The notes below the pieces were generated by a model. It did no database searches. It had not been told where the DNA came from and saw nothing but the letters and a program-made list of their open reading frames with translations. A program made the translations under genes and the position numbers. 64,000 nucleotides of DNA from Symbiodinium kawagutii (taxonomy: Eukaryota; Sar; Dinophyceae; Suessiales; Symbiodiniaceae), in the NCBI GenBank assembly GCA_009767595.1, contig VSDK01021620.1, positions 78,082 to 142,081 of the forward strand, in the 5' to 3' direction. Shown in pieces: positions 24,501-39,500 of the stretch. The first letter of the stretch is position 1. Every line of letters begins with the position of its first letter.

Positions 24501-27500
24501 GCTGTCTCAGTGAATGATTGGACTTGACCAACTCGTGAAGTTCATGGATTTTTCAACGGCGGGAAGGACGCATACGTCGCGTGGTCTGGTTTTTGTGGCT
24601 GCCTTCTGTGGTCATCTTGTTCCAGTCACCAACCATCACAATCTAAGGGCCATGCTTCGCATCAACCAGGGCCACTACCAACCGGCTGCCACCAGAGGTG
24701 CAAACCATCAGCCATCATCAACCATCAATCAACCACCAACCATCAGTTAACCACCACTAAGCACCAGTTCACCACCAGTTGTCCACCGTTTAATCACCAG
24801 TTCCCCACCATTTTTTCCACCATTTCCCCGCCATTGAACTACCACTAACCACCAGTTAACCACCATTTAACTACCATTTCTCCACCGTTTCCTCGCCATT
24901 GAACCACCAGTTCATCACCAGTCCACCATCGTTCGCCCCTCACTCTTCGCCCCACGCCCCACCTGGCAGCACACTCCTTGAAGTCAGAGCGATTGATGGC
25001 GTACCTCAGGTGCCATGGTGCCCCACGGCCGTGCCCCACGGGTGCGCCACGGGAGCCCCGGGTGCCCACGTGTCGAGTGACCATGGATGGCTACGTTACA
25101 TTTGATGATTTCATGGTTTCTCAAAATGAGGGACCCCCCAACATAAGATTAAAACGGATGGTAGCCTTTGTGATGGTTGAGGATTTGATGATTTGATGGT
25201 GCGGCTAATCCTTATCAATGTATGGTGGGTCATGACAATGATTAATTAGCGAGATTGAAACTGATGGTAGTCGTTCACTAGCAACGTTTCACCAGTGTGT
25301 TCAGTCTAACAAGTCATAGACAAGCCCGTAATTCTATTGCGAACAACTGGCTATCCGCCAATGTCCTCCAATGTCCTCCAACCGGTCATCAAACTATCGA
25401 CCATTCAACTATACCTTGAACATAACTCCTTAAGCGTCAGTTGCAAAATTCAAGCACAATTGATCATGAATTTTGATCACACTTCATCAGGCACTAAATG
25501 GTGGCTTTTCAAGTCATACCGGTACCCCCAAATCATCTTTTATATCAACCATTTATGGTAATGAACCAACCATTTTTTGGGGCCCTATGGCTTGAAAAAC
25601 CACCATTTAGTAGTTGTTAAATCATGATTGTTGGCTATTATCCTCTATAATCCCTACATTCCCATATTATTAGCCATCACAATCCCCTATACAAACCACC
25701 CCCCATCCGGCGCACAGGGTCACATCCTATTGACCATGAACTATTAACAATTCATAACTATAATCATGATAAAATCACTATAATAATCATAATCAGAATG
25801 TCTACCACTCTAATCACTATAATTCACCATGAATCACTCGTCATGTTACCCTCCGCAGGGCGCACAGGGTCACATCCTTCTCATTGCTGGCGCGGAAGGT
25901 CGCCAAGTGCCGCGTGTTGCACAGCAAGGAGATCTGGGACGGTGCAGGGCGGGGCCCGGGTGGCTCAACCCGTGGTGACATGGTGGTTCAACGGTGGTTA
26001 AATAGTGCTTAAATGGTGGTGAATGGTGGGGAAATGGTGGTTAGATGGTGGGAACTGGTGGTTAGATGGTGGTTAGATGGTGGTTAGATGGTGGTGAGAT
26101 GGTGATTAGTGGCTGATCATGGTGATTTCGTGGTGTAATGAACGCTTCAGAGAAGTTAATAATAGTTTAAAGACGACTGGTTGATCTAGTTGGTGGCTCA
26201 TGATGTTGATTTCATGGAGGCTCATCGCGTCGAGAATGATTTACACTAATTCTTGTTTGTAACGATTTGCTCACAATGCTTTTGAGCGATGCTTAACCAT
26301 GATGATTAATTGATGTCAAGCAACGATGATGATCAACAGCGATGGATCTTATCAATCGAAGCGTGATGGCTCATTGTGCTATCTCCTGGGATCAATTCTC
26401 AACTCTGATGGTTGATACCCTCTGGGAAACCTACATACCAATGGATAATCCAGCATTTTTTCTACTGCTTTCCTAGGGTTTCCTTATCAACAGCGATGCT
26501 TTTCACTGATTTCCTGATGAAAACATATCTATGCTTTCCTGATTAAAAACCACCTGACTTTCATGCTTTCCTGATTAAAAACCACCTGACTTCCATGGGT
26601 TCCTGATTAAAAAACACCTGACTTCCATGGGTTCCTGATTGAAAACCACCTGATTTCCATGATTTCCCCATTGAACACCACCTGATTTCCATGGTTACCC
26701 ATGGTTTCCCGATCAACCACCGATGATTTTCCATGGCGTGTTTCCTGTTACCCCCGGCATCATCGACCTCGCCGAAGACATCTCCACTCTTGGCGTGCAA
26801 CACGGTGTCCTCGGTGCGCTCTCTGTGCTGGACAGTAAAGAAATGGATAGATCAGGAAAAATTATGGATAATGATGGACAATGATGGTTAATGATGGTTA
26901 AAGATAGAACAAAAATGATGGTGAATGATGATTTTAACGATGGTCTATGATGGTTCAAGTTTTAATGTTGTGGTTAGTGATGGTTTATGATGCTTTTGAT
27001 AGTGGAGCCAATGATGATCTTCATGATGGTTTGTAACGATGGATAGATCATTATAGATTTGTGATCAGCTTCAGGAGGATGATGAAACAGGAATCAGCAC
27101 ATTGTGTTAGGAAGGTAGGAGAGTGGGAGGGTAGGAAGCTAGGCTCGTAGCGAAGAAGCAGAGTTATGATATGCCATGCAGCCATTGAGTCCCATTCTTA
27201 TGGACAAAAGCTTGGGGTATCATGACTTGATGATACTTTTTGGCATATCAACAGCTAAACTGTAAATGTCAGTGATCAACAGTTGACTTTCTTGTGTTGT
27301 TACCAGTCGAAAAAAAGAAACAAACAAACAAAACCTACCATAGGAATCACCATCAATCAGCTAGCTGGACCTATCAAAGATATGGCTGGGGGTCAAAACC
27401 CCGTACCCCTGGTTCCCCTATCATTAACCATTGTTTCCTTTATTATTGTTGGTCATTATCCCTTTCCCCCATTGGTTGGTTGATTAATATTGACCCATAG

Positions 27501-30500
27501 CCATATGGCAACAATAATCACCATCATCAACCATCCTCCGTCCTCATCATGAAGCGAATGGTCGTCAACCATCAGCCGCCAACCACTCACCAGCATTAAC
27601 TGTCGATCAACCATCATTAACCACTACCAACCATGATCAAACCATCATGATCATGGCTCATCATCACCAACCATCACCATGAAGCATGGTTAGAGCATCA
27701 TGATTATGATTGGAAAATCATGATTAGATAACCATCACCAACCATCAAAGAACATAATGACAACCACGCTTACCATTCGCCGACATGGTGGTTTCTCCAA
27801 CCAGGAGAACCCCCTCAAATCATCCAATATTAATAATTCAGAGTAGTAAGTCAACCATTTCCAGGGTACCCCTATGACTTGAGAACCCCCCACATCAACC
27901 CATTACGCATGGCTGGTCGTATCGTTACCATCGCCTACCTGTGCCAACACCAACGCACGGTTCCGCAAGCGACGTCTTTGGCCAAGACAAGATCGCAGGA
28001 CCTGGCAGCGCTGTTCACCATTGCATCATCGATAGAACGAAGGTAGTGCATTATGGTGGGTACTCATGGTTTTAATACTGGTTTATGATGGTTTTAACAG
28101 CGGTTAATGATGATTTTCATTGAGGGTAATAATAGATTATGTTTTAATAGTGGTTAATGATGACTTTAATGATAGTTTCAATGGTGGTTGATGATGGTTG
28201 GTCAATAGTGTGATCCATTAGTGAAGTGATAATCATTCATGATAGATAGATCAATCATCAAGAAGGTGCATGGGTATGGTAATAGTGTATTGATGTAATC
28301 AATCATAGTACACTGATGAATAATCTATATGATTGTTCATGAGAGTGTATTGGAAAACAATTCATCAATAGATTATTGATGTAATCATGTATGTCATATA
28401 TAAATCTGAATCTTGTATTGATAGTACATGATTGATGCCCTTTTCATTCATTGTGTATATACATATATATATATATCAACAATCAATAGCCAACTTGCAT
28501 TGAGGAAAACATCACAAACACTTTTGTCTCAACTATTTATATAGCCTATGACATATGAGTAATTATCATTCTTCATCACTACAGAAAATTGATAATGATT
28601 CCGCTCCGCACACTGAAGGATTGTCGTGGTCAATGCTCAACATCAGTAGTCTGTCCCAATCACAGTAGTTGGATGATCATTTTCCTATGGGAATAGCCAG
28701 TTGGGAGGGTCCGGCGGTTAGTTTCCAGGACGGTACAGTTCTGCTTGGTGACAGTGGCAGGGCTTCAGCCGAGCTGATAGCGGCGCAGCTCATGGGGGGC
28801 TCAAACCCGGCTGTTGACTTGTGGGCGGAAATCGCTGACAAAGCCATTAGAACATCAACCAGTTTGATCATTAGTGGTTGGAAATATGTTTGATTTCTTT
28901 GGCTGGAAATATTGGTGACTTTTTTCGAAACCGTTCAAAGATCCAGTAATGATCAATATTTTGTGCTTGGAACACCACATATGGGCAAACCATTGATCGG
29001 ACATTGGTGTTGCAATCAAATCTATTCAACAACCATTCATCAACTGGTCATCTTTACCACTGCTGAAAATCTTCAGCCACCAGCCATTGGCATGCTTCAT
29101 TTTCATCAATAGCCAAAGTAATTTACTGAGATAACAAATTGGCTGATTGACCGCACCAAGCATGACTATCAATCACGATGTATCAACCTTTTCAAAAGAC
29201 AATTCCAAGCGTTATGATGCCAAGCATTAAGTACGAGCAATTGATCAACACAAACCAGTATTCATCAACCAGCTACCAACCATTAATCAGCGATTTTCAA
29301 CCACTTCCAACCATTATCAATAACCAATATGAACTCTTCATCAATGAACATGGACCAGCAACAACTATTTCCATTGTTAATGATCACCATGTTGAACCAT
29401 TCAAAGCGGTTGATGTGAACCATTCTATTGCTGTGATTATTGCTATCACTAGTGGTTTTCCATTCAATTGCTATCCTCCCATCTTAATAGTTCCATGGAA
29501 TAATAACCATTCAAATCTCATGTTGAACTATTAGCCATTTATCATTAGCCATGGTTTTCCCTATTATTGTTGCTTATTATTCCCCATTAGTTGGTTGGTT
29601 AAAGCCTTGACCCAGTTCGCCATTTGTCATCCCATGTTTTTCACCATTCAAAATGACTGAACCGGCCGTTATGGCCACATTGGCCATCATTCATCCCATT
29701 GGCCGGTATTAGCCATTTGGCAGTGGTTCCCCCCAGTTAACCATTGTTTTCCCTAGGCCCTATAGTAGGTGGAAATCCCCCATTAGTTGGTTGATTAATA
29801 TTGACCCATAGCCATTTGGGTGTTTCTCAAAATAGGGGTGCCCCCAAATCATCCATTAATAGTCATTTATAGTCATTTATAGTAATAAACCAGCCATTTT
29901 TGGGGTACCCTATGGCTTGAGAAACACCCAAATACCGCAGCCATACCCACCGCAGCCATACCCAAGCAGCGCGGCGCTTCCAATCGCTCGCTCTCCGGCG
30001 CCTGTAGATGTGCGTTCCCTTGGAGGGAAAGGTCACCACCAAACGCGACCGGTCCAAAATGGCCTGGCGCAGCACAGATGCGATGGTGGATGGTGGTGGT
30101 TAATGATGCTTCAAGATGGTTAATGATGGTGGTTAATGGTGGTTAGTGGTGCTTAAATGGTGGTCAACCGATGGTTAAGTGGTGGTTCACTGATGGTCAG
30201 TGGTTGATGGTTGATGATGGTTAATGGTGGTTACCCTGTGGTAAACTAACATGGCTGGCTGGAAAATCCACTATCAATAGATGATTTCCCAGGGTTTTCC
30301 CAACAAAATGGTGGATTTTCCAGCAAGCCATGTTAGTTTACCACGGGGAAATGATGGTGCTTCATGATGCTTATTGATAGTGGTGGTCAATTGACGATGC
30401 TTCAGAATTGTGGTTGACAGTGGTGGTGGTTGATAATCGTGAAGAATGGCGATATTGAATACTTTGAATGGTGGTGCGTGGTTTACAGTTATAGTTCGAT

Positions 30501-33500
30501 CGGTTACAAACCATCTACTTAACTTCAAATGATGAATATGGCAACCACAATCATTTGCCAGAAGTGCCGATTTAAGAGAACCATGCCAAAAGTGGTGATT
30601 TAAGAGAAACACATGGCACTGGTTGATCATGGTTTATATTAGTTGCAAGATTTCAATGGGTAACAATGGTCTATGATGGTGAATAACGGATAATTCATAG
30701 TGATTGATAGTGGTGAATAATAAGTAAGGGTGACTAAGGGTGAATAGTCAGCGACTCTAGTCAAAAACAGTCAAGAATAGTGCATGATCTACAAGCGTTC
30801 ACACTTCATCATTCACCTCTACAATGGCTGAGAACAAACAATGACAGCGAATAAGGGTTGCGGGTAGGCCGAGCAGGAACCCTTACGGAGAAATTGTTAC
30901 AGTCACATTCCATGAGCTCATGTTGAAACAGTTCTGGTTCTGCTCGCGGTAATTGAAGAACATCATTGGTACCTAGGTTTTACGTTGGTGCTTTCATGTG
31001 ATTTCACCTTATTCTGAAACGGCACGTCCAGAAATCCTTTCAACAGTGGAAAAAAATCCAGTTGAAAGATCGACAAAACAAAAAGCAAAAACACATCATT
31101 AAAAAACATCAAGAACACATGATACCAAAACAGCAAAAATACATCCGAAAAAATGATTTAAAAGAAACGTCAACAAAGACACCATGACAAAAACATCATG
31201 ACACAAACATCATGACAAAAACATCGTAAAACGACCTTTCAATTACCGACATTTCAGGGTGAAAAAAACCCACCGCTGGACCGCGACGCCGCGGCACCGG
31301 TCGCCTGCACTCGGCCGACCTCATGCGTCGATTCGCTCTTGGCGCGGAAGCTGATGAAACCTGGCGGCACGGGGACCACAGGGAAACCAGGGTGAGTCAT
31401 GAGCAGGATGGATGGAATATATGCTGCTCAAGGTAGTATATTGATGGAATGGCATTGGTTTTCAGATAGTATATGATGGTATTACATGTATCGATGGAAT
31501 ACCTGGTTGTAGATAGTATATGATGGTCTACATGGCAATGATGGTAGCACCATCTACATGGCCATTTCGTATATTTAATGTGTAATATCATCATATACTA
31601 TCTATACCAATGCAATACTACCATCATATACCATAAAATACCATCTACATTCACATCGCCATTGGATTGCCAAGGTTTTGACACCTTTCGGGACCCTGCC
31701 CTTGATCTTGATCTTGATTCTGACACGTGCTTAAAGAGCTGAGTCATATCATCCGAAAACTCACAACTAATCGTCATCACAGTCGGGGGATCCAAAACTT
31801 TTTTGGTTAACAAGGGTTAACAATTTGTTAGTAATATGTTGAGAATATGTGAATAATGCGTTGATAATGGTGATTGAATGGTAAATACTAGGAAATTCGA
31901 ACCAACCAAAGTGATTGATGATGACTATTGATGATAGATCAGGCTGTTCATAAACCACACCTCTACCGCTTAGCTGCTCAGCAGCTGGTGATGTATTTTT
32001 CACCTGCTCACGACACTCAACGTTGTGAAGCATCATCGTGCTACCCTATGAGGAAAAATAAGGAAAATCATATTGATGATAAGTAAGTATCAGCCATAAG
32101 GAATCACTAGGGTATGGGTCAATAGAACAATACTGGGGACAACAATGGTTGATGATGGGGGAACTAGGGGTACATGGTTTTGACCCGCTGCTACTACAGT
32201 ACATAGCACTACCTTATCAATAACACATAACTGTCATATCGATCATGACACTCCTATGCTTTCTGCTCATTCATCGTCATGCACCACCATCAACCATGAT
32301 TCTTGCTGGATTCACCATTCTAAGATATTCTAAGCCTACCATTCTCTATCATCATTAAGCGCCATAATTCATCAGTGATTGGTGGTTTCAGCCCCTATGA
32401 AAATTTTGGTCAATCAACCAACCATCCGAAATAATGTTGATTGAGATTTCAATGGCTTTTGGGGGATATGATATCTCCAATAAGTCAACCAGGGGTTTAT
32501 TCATCCAAGGTCGGCATTACTAGGGCTTGTTTGAAACCACCAGCCAGATCATTCATCATCACTAGCTATCATTCGTCATTATCTTGTGTGAACTACTGGT
32601 TGGTGGTTTCAACCCCGATAGTTAATGATAGTCATATATGGTAATAATGGTTGATTATGATATCTGGTTGGTGGTTTCAACCCCTATGAAAAATATTAGT
32701 CAACCAATTTGTCAATAATAACCACCAGCCAAACTACCATCGCAAGATGGAACATTCCTCCGTTTTCCCCCGGTACATGGGTGCGCGCGCGCGGGGCCGG
32801 GCCCGGTCGGGCCTTTAGATGGCACCTCGCGAACTCGCTCACCCACGTAGAGCAGCTGTTCACCTCCTGATAAAAAAAGCGAGAAATCACCAGCTGCGGT
32901 TTTGGTGGTTTCCTTCCAGCTATGCCCAAAGATATGCTTAGTGGTTAACAATGGTTAACAATGGTCCTTAACAAGGGGATTGCAAACAAAAAATTAGGGG
33001 ATATCAACCAGAATAGTTGGTGAATTACTACAAATGGTGAATAACCGCTATGGCGAGAGAAACCAGGGTATGGTGGTTTCTTTGAACAAGGGCCCCCCAA
33101 TTACTAATAATGATTACTGTATGGTTTTTTGTTAAACCATTGTTTATAGAGATTGGTTTCTTAAAATATGGCGGTTTAGTAATCCGAATGAAACGTATGG
33201 TTGATGAATCATGATTAGTGTCATAAGCCATCCATGTTTTGGGTTCCATATGGCTTGAGACCCAAATAACCAGAATATAAGCAGTAATCGCAAGCAAGCG
33301 AACCAAGTGGTTCCTGGTTGTTGCTGGTGATTTTGCCTATAGAAATAACCAATTCCTACCTTGTATCTGTGATAGAAATAACCAGAAATAATTGGCATAG
33401 AACGAGCAATAGTAACCACCAATAACTTAGTATAACCTGTATATAACCAGCAAATAACGAGCATTTAATCAGAAATTACTGGTTTAAACTATAAAAACTA

Positions 33501-36500
33501 GCCAGCAATAGCTCACAATCCCGATATTGGCTAAGAATGGTTGATGATCGGCTGTTACGATTGACCACTATTCTTAACCGCAATAACCAGCAATAGCATA
33601 CAACAAGTCAATCATAAGCAGCTTCTCGTTACCAGCAGCAATACTACCACTAAATTGACACTTGGTCTTGCCATTCAGCAAGCTGATCGTTTCCAAGCAG
33701 CAATGGTAGCACTATCGCAATGGCAGTACAGCAACGCAACGCTTTTCAGCCGTCAGCGACTTGTAGGGTGTCACTGCAAAGGGGCGCTCCCAGTGATTCG
33801 TGGCTTCCCCCAGGGAACGCCGGGCACCTGTGAAGTGCATGGTCTGAATTCGAAAACGTCTCAAGTCCTGGCGGCTGCCGGCGCGCTGGCATCCCCGAGG
33901 TCGGGGTGCGGAGATCCTTCGGAAGGACGGTCTGGTTGGTGCTCACCCCGTGATGCCCAAGTGGACCATCACGACTTGGAAAGTCAAACATCTGTCAAAG
34001 CACCAGCCAGACAGTGGATCAAGGGTGATAGCAACCACAAAGAAACCAATTGTAAGAATCAATAACACCCAACAGTCATGTTCATTTCGACACACGAACC
34101 GACAATGATGTTCATTTGACTTGGACCAACAATTATTCGGATTTGTTTGGAATTATTTAACTTGGACTGATTAGCAGCTTAGTTGCTGATTGATCATTTG
34201 GATTTCTTGGAGTGCAACCACCCCCAAGCAGTTCCCACCGGGTTCCATGTGGATCATACAGCTACCCGCCTTGTTGATTGAAGACTCACCAATTATTTCC
34301 CCGAAAGTGATCAATTGATTGACAAATGAATGTGAAATACATCATGGTAGTGCACCATCGACCAGTAAATGTGAAACAAACCATGGTAATAATTAACCAG
34401 AATGGTTCACTATTCTTCCCACTGTTACGAAAACGGGATCAATTCACCAACTGACTGATATCAAGTGTATCATTTTGCTTGGGGAAAACCTGCTTTTAAG
34501 CATCAAAATGATGCTTAAAAATCTGCCTTTAAGCATCAAAATGGTGTTCAAAATCAGCCAAACTTGATCAATTTCGCGCAGCTCTCAACGTTGGTTACTC
34601 TTCAGCAAAGGCCATCCATTTTGCATCATTTTCTGGTGGGTAATGCCCACAGACCATCCATTTTTCGGTTGGTATAGACATGTATAGCCGACATCATCCA
34701 CTGTTGTTGTGCCATGTTGCGCCTATGCCATCCCTTTCGAAGCCCTTCTCCTATTATTCTCTGATTATTAATCACATACTATTAATCGCTATTAATGGTT
34801 GTAACCCCTACAAACCCTATAAAGTAACACACCTATACAGCTATAAACCATTATTATGGTTGCTTACCATCCTGATGATTAAACAACATGAATGGTTATA
34901 AACCCTGAGCAACGCCATAAAACCGTCCAAAAATACATCAGCTATAAACCACTATGGTTGGTTGCACGAGCCATTTGGTTGATCACCTATTCATCACCTG
35001 TTATTAATCACCTATGATTAATCACCTATGAATAAACTATTTTTCCATCGCCTTCTCAAGGAGTTCAGCAAAGGCTCTTAAGAAATGAAATAGATCCTGT
35101 TTTGACTTGCAATGTCGTCTATTATTAAACACCATTTCTAGTCAATCACCTGTGAATCACCAGTTTCTTAATAGCTTATTAAGCACCTACACCTTCTATT
35201 AAACCAGGGAGAATTCACACCAGTTATTAATCACCTATTATTAGACACCATTGCAACCCATCAATCACTCATGAATCACCTATTAAACACCTATGAGTCA
35301 ACCCATCACCTATGAATCAATCACCCATGAATCACCCATTAATCACTCATTAATCACCAATGAATAACCCATGAAATCACCAAAAAAATCACCTAGAAAT
35401 CTTATCACCCATTAATCACCTCTGAGTCAATACCATTAATCACCCATTAATCACCTATCAAACCCCCATTAATCACCTCTGAATCAACACCATTGTGGTT
35501 GCTTCATGGCTCACCATTTCGACTGTGGCACCTCTTTGGGTACCTTCTCTTCGACGCCTCGGCGCCATGTCGCCGCGGGGCCAGCTACAGCAGGTGCCCC
35601 AGCGAGGCTATGAGGTGGTGCCGTGACGAAGTGTGGTGAATTACATCTAAAAGTGGTCAATGATGGTGGATTGTGACGGATAATTGTGGTGGAGTATAGT
35701 GAATAATGGCTAGAAATGACTAACGATGATCAATAATAGTGGCTAACAATGGCTAATTATAGTGAATAATGACTGACGATGATCAATACTGATCATAAGT
35801 TTATTAAGATTTGCCAACAAGCTAGTTATATCAAAAGTGGTACTAGTTACAACTGAGTTGTGGACAGGCCCTGAGGGGTACCACTCTGTACAAGCTATGG
35901 CTGGTTGATGCGCCAGTTGGTCCATGGACCTGGTTATGATGAGACACCCAACGGTGGGTAAACCCATGTATGGTCGCTATGGTTAGGTTATAATGGTGAT
36001 AATTAGGCTAGTAGTATGGCCAACACTGTGGTTGTCAAGATAGTGAATCATGGTCATTATAGTTATCATGGTTCTTATGGTTATTTTTACCGTTACAGTG
36101 GTTATATAGTAGTCATCATAGTCATATACCTATGGTTATTATACTTATTATGGTCATTGTGATTGTCATAGTTGGCCAAGCTCTTAGCCTGTATGTCTCA
36201 ATATTTTTGTATTTGTCTTGTTCACGATATTTCACAAGCCACTATCGCGACTACAATTTTAACCCGATAATCAACTGATCGTTGATTAATAAAAATGTAC
36301 GCAACATGAAATCTGATTTGTTCAATTGTATTAAACCTACCAAATATAATCTATTACAATATGGTATGATTTGTTCGATTCGTCCAATCCACTACCTTGT
36401 TGACAGTTGGACATCAACAATCCGTCAACCAGCTGCGAATGACATTGATCACAAGCAATAATAATCCTTTCAAACTGAGGACAGCAGTCAACTGTCAATT

Positions 36501-39500
36501 GGTTTGAAACGACTAACAACAATCCTGACTAAACAGTAAATCAACGTAGTCCTTCATCAACCATTTATCAGTCTTTACTACTTTGAACCAGCTAGTAATA
36601 ATCTTTACTTAAAACACTCATCACACTATTCAACTCTTAGTTTCATGGCATTTTTCTCAATAATGACCATGATTCGTGTCGGGAAACTGCCAGGTTGGGG
36701 GGCGCACCACACCTCAACCAGGGCTCTGACCACCAAGCCCGGCCTTGTTCCTTGTAGATCATCGAGCCACCTTTGCGACGTCGATTGGGGCCTGGTGGAG
36801 TGTTCAAGCACTTCGCCAGTGGGGAATGGTGCAGGGGGGAGCTCCTGGTGGCTGGTGCTTCAGAATGATTTCCATCTCATGTGGCGAGCTGGGTCAAGCT
36901 ATTCATCAACCAACCAATGATTAATAGTAGCTGGTTCATGGTTAATAATAGGGGAGATTAACCAACAATGGTAGTGGATATACCAGCTATGTATGGCTAT
37001 GGATCAAGATTCATCAGCCAACTAATGGGGAACAATCACCAACAATTTCATAGGGAAAACAGCCTGGTTAATGATGGGGGAACCAGGGGGACTAAGGGTG
37101 AACTGGCTGGGGATATGAATCCATGGCTTTCATGCCATGTTTCCATCCATGATGCTTGGGGGTACCAACAAGCGGATGACACAGGATAGCCATGGATCGT
37201 CCTTTCTCCTTGCGGATGTATGTCAAAACTCGCTAGTGAACATGGTGAAAATGAAAACACAGTTGGCTATGGGTCAATATTGAGTAACCAATAACAGGGG
37301 ATATTAACCAACAAACTATAGGGAAAACAATGGTTGACCCATAGCCAGTTTTCACCTCCTGGATAGCTGGAATAGACACCCACGCAGGTTCTTTCATCAT
37401 CCATGAGTGCCATATCTCGCTTCAACCAGGTGTCATTCACGATCAGGCAGCATTATCAGCCATTATGACATAACCTACAGAGTGGTGACCCCTGGTCATC
37501 AGTTGGCTTATAACCCGCCATTCAGTATAGTTTCCCCAACTGGTAGTTACCCAAACGTGGACTAACCAAAATTCACAGGCCCGAAATGGGGGTACCACTC
37601 TGTGCCGTAAAGATCTTTGGAGGGTTCATAAATACTAGGGACAGTAAAAACATTTTTGAAAACCACCAGCCAGCTGTGGTTACAACAGCTACTGATGGTT
37701 AAACATGTGGTGAACATTGGTTCTCGATGTGGCTATGGGTCAATATAACCAATCAACAAGGGGGGATAATGACCCACAGTTTCATAGGGAAAACAGCCTG
37801 GTTGATGATACGGGAACCAGGGGGACTAAGGGTTTTGACCCACTGCCATGTGTGGTTTCCAGTCAAACAACTCCAACTGCAGTAGTACCCACGCCCTATG
37901 CAGACCTGCTTTGGGCCCTTGATTCATCACCGGCGTCCCTTGATCATGAGCTCGCAGGAGGTCCTGATGTAGCCACCATGTGAAACAAATCCTTGTTGGA
38001 TTTGCTACTTAGTGAGATTGTTATGACATAGTTGCTACTAGTAGTTGGCATTGATAGCTCTTAACCACTGTTGTTTTCAGTAGGTATCGATGCTTACTAA
38101 TATTGTTGCTGTACTAGTTGTTGTTCGTAATCAATGTTGTTGTGTCATGTTGTTACCAATAATTGCCATTGATGTATAGCTGTCAATATCAACTGTTGCT
38201 ATAAATTGGTTCTGAAACTTACGAAAATTGTTGCTACTAATAGTTGTCGTTGATAGCTCTGACTATCAACTGTTGCTATCTACTCGTTAATTGTGTGATA
38301 GTTATTGACTGGGGTTCTCAGTTGGTATTGAATATTCATACCAGCAATTGATCTCAAAAAGTTCATCGACAAACATGGTAACTCACCAGATATGGCGTGG
38401 TCAATGGTATGATGGAATATAGAAACAATAATGAAGCACCAGAAAGGATTTCTGGAATGCTCTTCAGCAATTTGTGGCGGCGGTTGATTGCTGTGCCACA
38501 ATAATGGTGACTGGTCACTCTACAGCCTTGCATACCATGTACTGGTGGCAAAGAAGGTCCAGTTGTGGCATGAAGACGATCAATGAAAAAAGGTCGGATT
38601 TTTGTCAAACCGTTTGCGATAAGTCGTATCAGCACAGGTCCTCCCTTCACATTTGATATGTGCAGACGAAACTGGTAGGCAAAGGATTGTCAATAAATGG
38701 TGTACCACCCAGAATTGGCATTTTCTTTCCTATTAAAGATAATTGGCTATGATTGGATGCTTAGTACGTACCACCATTGATGTATAAAGCCCTATAGTTG
38801 TTCAATCATTATCGTTGGTCATAATCATTCGCAGTTCCCTATTTTTCACCACTACTAACCATAGTCAGCCAACCAGAGGATTATCATTCACCCATAGTCA
38901 GCAACAAAACAACCTATCTTTCACCCCTATTTTTCTATAGCCATAATCCCCACTATTATCATTAACAACTTTCACCCCTAACAACAATCAACCAGAAGAT
39001 TATCATTAACCACCATTAACCATAGCCAGCCATAGAAATTCCTATGGTTTCCCTATAAATCGTGGGACTCGATCTCTGGCCTGCGCCGCCCCGCAACCAC
39101 CACCAGCCGCGCTACTGAACGCGCATGGCAGTCCTGTAAAATGGCGGCTCTCCTCGGCTGCCGCATGATGGCCATGTTGACCCGCACATGATGGCATTAG
39201 CATAGACATCACCATAGATGACTCAACAACAAACATGGGAAGATCTATACATAAACAATGTTTCATAAACAATGTTTCTATGATTCATAAACAAAGTTTC
39301 TATGAATAGTTTCATGGGACCATACAATCATTAGCCTTGGAAATCCTGCAAATAATAAACAAGATCCAAAGGCAGCTATCTACAAGGGGCGATATGTCAA
39401 GACACCATAGATGATCCACTATGCGGTGACGTTTGATGCGCAACCGATTCTCAGGATGCTTGAGGATCACCACACTTAATTGAGTCATATGATGACGACA

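Noticed and set aside
36744-36791. Exon 13 island read as PNRRRKGGSMIYKEQ joined directly to the exon at 32813
   Set aside because: In phase and CNB-like, but it would skip the 39081, 37931 and 33828 islands and leave CNB-2 without beta7, beta8 and helix C. The longer path explains more.
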